From: JAPOXR01 sp965221815
Lineage (GTDB): Bacteria; Pseudomonadota; Alphaproteobacteria; Rhodobacterales; Rhodobacteraceae
NCBI GenBank assembly: GCA_965221815.1
Contig: OZ244915.1
Coordinates: 1,116,001-1,180,000, forward strand
Reading direction: 5' to 3'
Length of the DNA: 64,000 nucleotides
Shown here: positions 63,709-64,000 of the stretch, one piece after another
Layout of the letters: every line of letters starts with the position of its first letter
How positions within the stretch are numbered: position 1 is the first letter of the stretch
Notes under the pieces: model-generated
Seen by the model: only the letters and a program-made list of their open reading frames with translations
The model's database searches: none
Told to the model about the DNA's origin: nothing
Program-made: the position numbers and the translations under genes

Positions 63709-64000
63709 TTAGCCGCTCACGATCTTGTCGGCGGCCTGGGCAATGTCATCCATGGCTTCTTTGGCAGACCCGTAATCGCCGGCAAAGTACTTTCCAAGCC
63801 TGACGGGAATCGTGTCATTAGCCAGTTCTGCCCATTCCGGCAGGTCGGGTTCGGATCCCATATCCATGGCGATCGTGTCACGAACAACGTTGAGATGTCG
63901 TGTTGTCCCTGGTCCGACGCGTCGATTCGCAAGGATACGCGGATCATCATAAACGGCTGTGCGGGTCGGGCCCGTGCCGCCACCCAGTGCCGTAATCAAC
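63709..64000 (-). CDS. ABC transporter substrate-binding protein, C-terminal end (cut by window)
   Basis: The last 96 codons of a family 1 solute-binding protein: TRTAVYDDPRILANRRVGPG, the conserved final helices SEPDLPEWAELANDTIPV and KEAMDDIAQAADKIVSG, then a stop. The start lies beyond base 64000. The 280 bases between it and the ATPase contain no permease and no gene I can support. Confidence 0.8.
   Translation of the reverse strand, partial: LITALGGGTGPTRTAVYDDPRILANRRVGPGTTRHLNVVRDTIAMDMGSEPDLPEWAELANDTIPVRLGKYFAGDYGSAKEAMDDIAQAADKIVSG

Noticed and set aside
1..64000. tRNA, rRNA, tmRNA or CRISPR array
   Set aside because: No TTCGA-type T-loops with matching acceptor stems in intergenic DNA and no regularly spaced direct repeats were seen by eye.

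Overview
The window comes from an alphaproteobacterium. The strongest local evidence is a perfect alphaproteobacterial SOS box (GTTC-N7-GTTC, 54645-54659) in front of lexA. The gene order lpxB / gltA / gltX / lexA / moeA / moaC / trpC / trpD / trpG / trpE / ppiD, with lpxB facing the rest, is also one I know from this class. Base composition is moderate. The many GMC oxidoreductases, TRAP and sugar ABC systems and CoA-transferases suggest a heterotroph of marine or Rhodospirillales/SAR116-like type, but that finer placement is a guess.

Layout. 1-1237: lpxB. 1238-8262: accessory stretch between lpxB and gltA. It holds a decayed Tn402/Tn5053-like element (1641-4947, matching inverted ends) carrying an internally deleted serine recombinase, a frameshifted hicB, an intact TacT-like acetyltransferase with a DUF1778 antitoxin, and a broken TniB-like ATPase. 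After it come an ISKra4-like transposase remnant, an AAA/PD-(D/E)XK protein and two small unknown genes. 8263-10533: gltA and rpiA. 10.5-12.3 kb: a PLD-like membrane protein and a 191-bp inverted-repeat element. 12.3-14.6 kb: divergent CaiB/BaiF CoA-transferase and HMG-CoA-lyase-like gene. 14.6-16.6 kb: a GMC remnant and a terminal-repeat-bounded cassette with a secreted protein whose N-terminus contains a C12 tract.

16.6-28.5 kb: a sugar catabolic locus (acyl-CoA dehydrogenase, SDR, DUF993, TIM-barrel epimerase; then sugar-binding protein, two permeases, ATPase and GMC oxidoreductase; divergent aldo/keto reductase). 28.7-34.0 kb: a mobile and toxin-antitoxin island. It contains an inverted-repeat element with a TnsC/TniB-like ATPase remnant, an AbiEii-like nucleotidyltransferase broken by a 5-bp duplication together with an unknown 258-aa partner, a second gene tail sharing the same C-terminal peptide, an IS110-family element and an IS66 fragment. 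34.0-37.3 kb: enoyl-CoA hydratase, class I CoA-transferase and a divergent aldo/keto reductase. 38.0-46.6 kb: a ribose-type ABC operon with cupin, aldehyde dehydrogenase and a second GMC oxidoreductase; its binding-protein gene is frameshifted. 47.1-52.2 kb: a fused TRAP permease, a TAXI binding protein and a TetR regulator.

52.4-62.2 kb: the ancestral housekeeping run gltX, lexA, moeA, moaC, trpC, trpD, trpG, trpE, ppiD, all on the minus strand. 62.4-64.0 kb: a sugar ABC ATPase and the end of a binding-protein gene that runs off the window.

In brief, a conserved core cluster appears to have been opened twice: by about 7 kb between lpxB and gltA, and by about 42 kb between gltA and gltX. The inserts contain catabolic operons separated by small mobile elements and decaying toxin-antitoxin genes. 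I found no tRNA, rRNA or CRISPR array.
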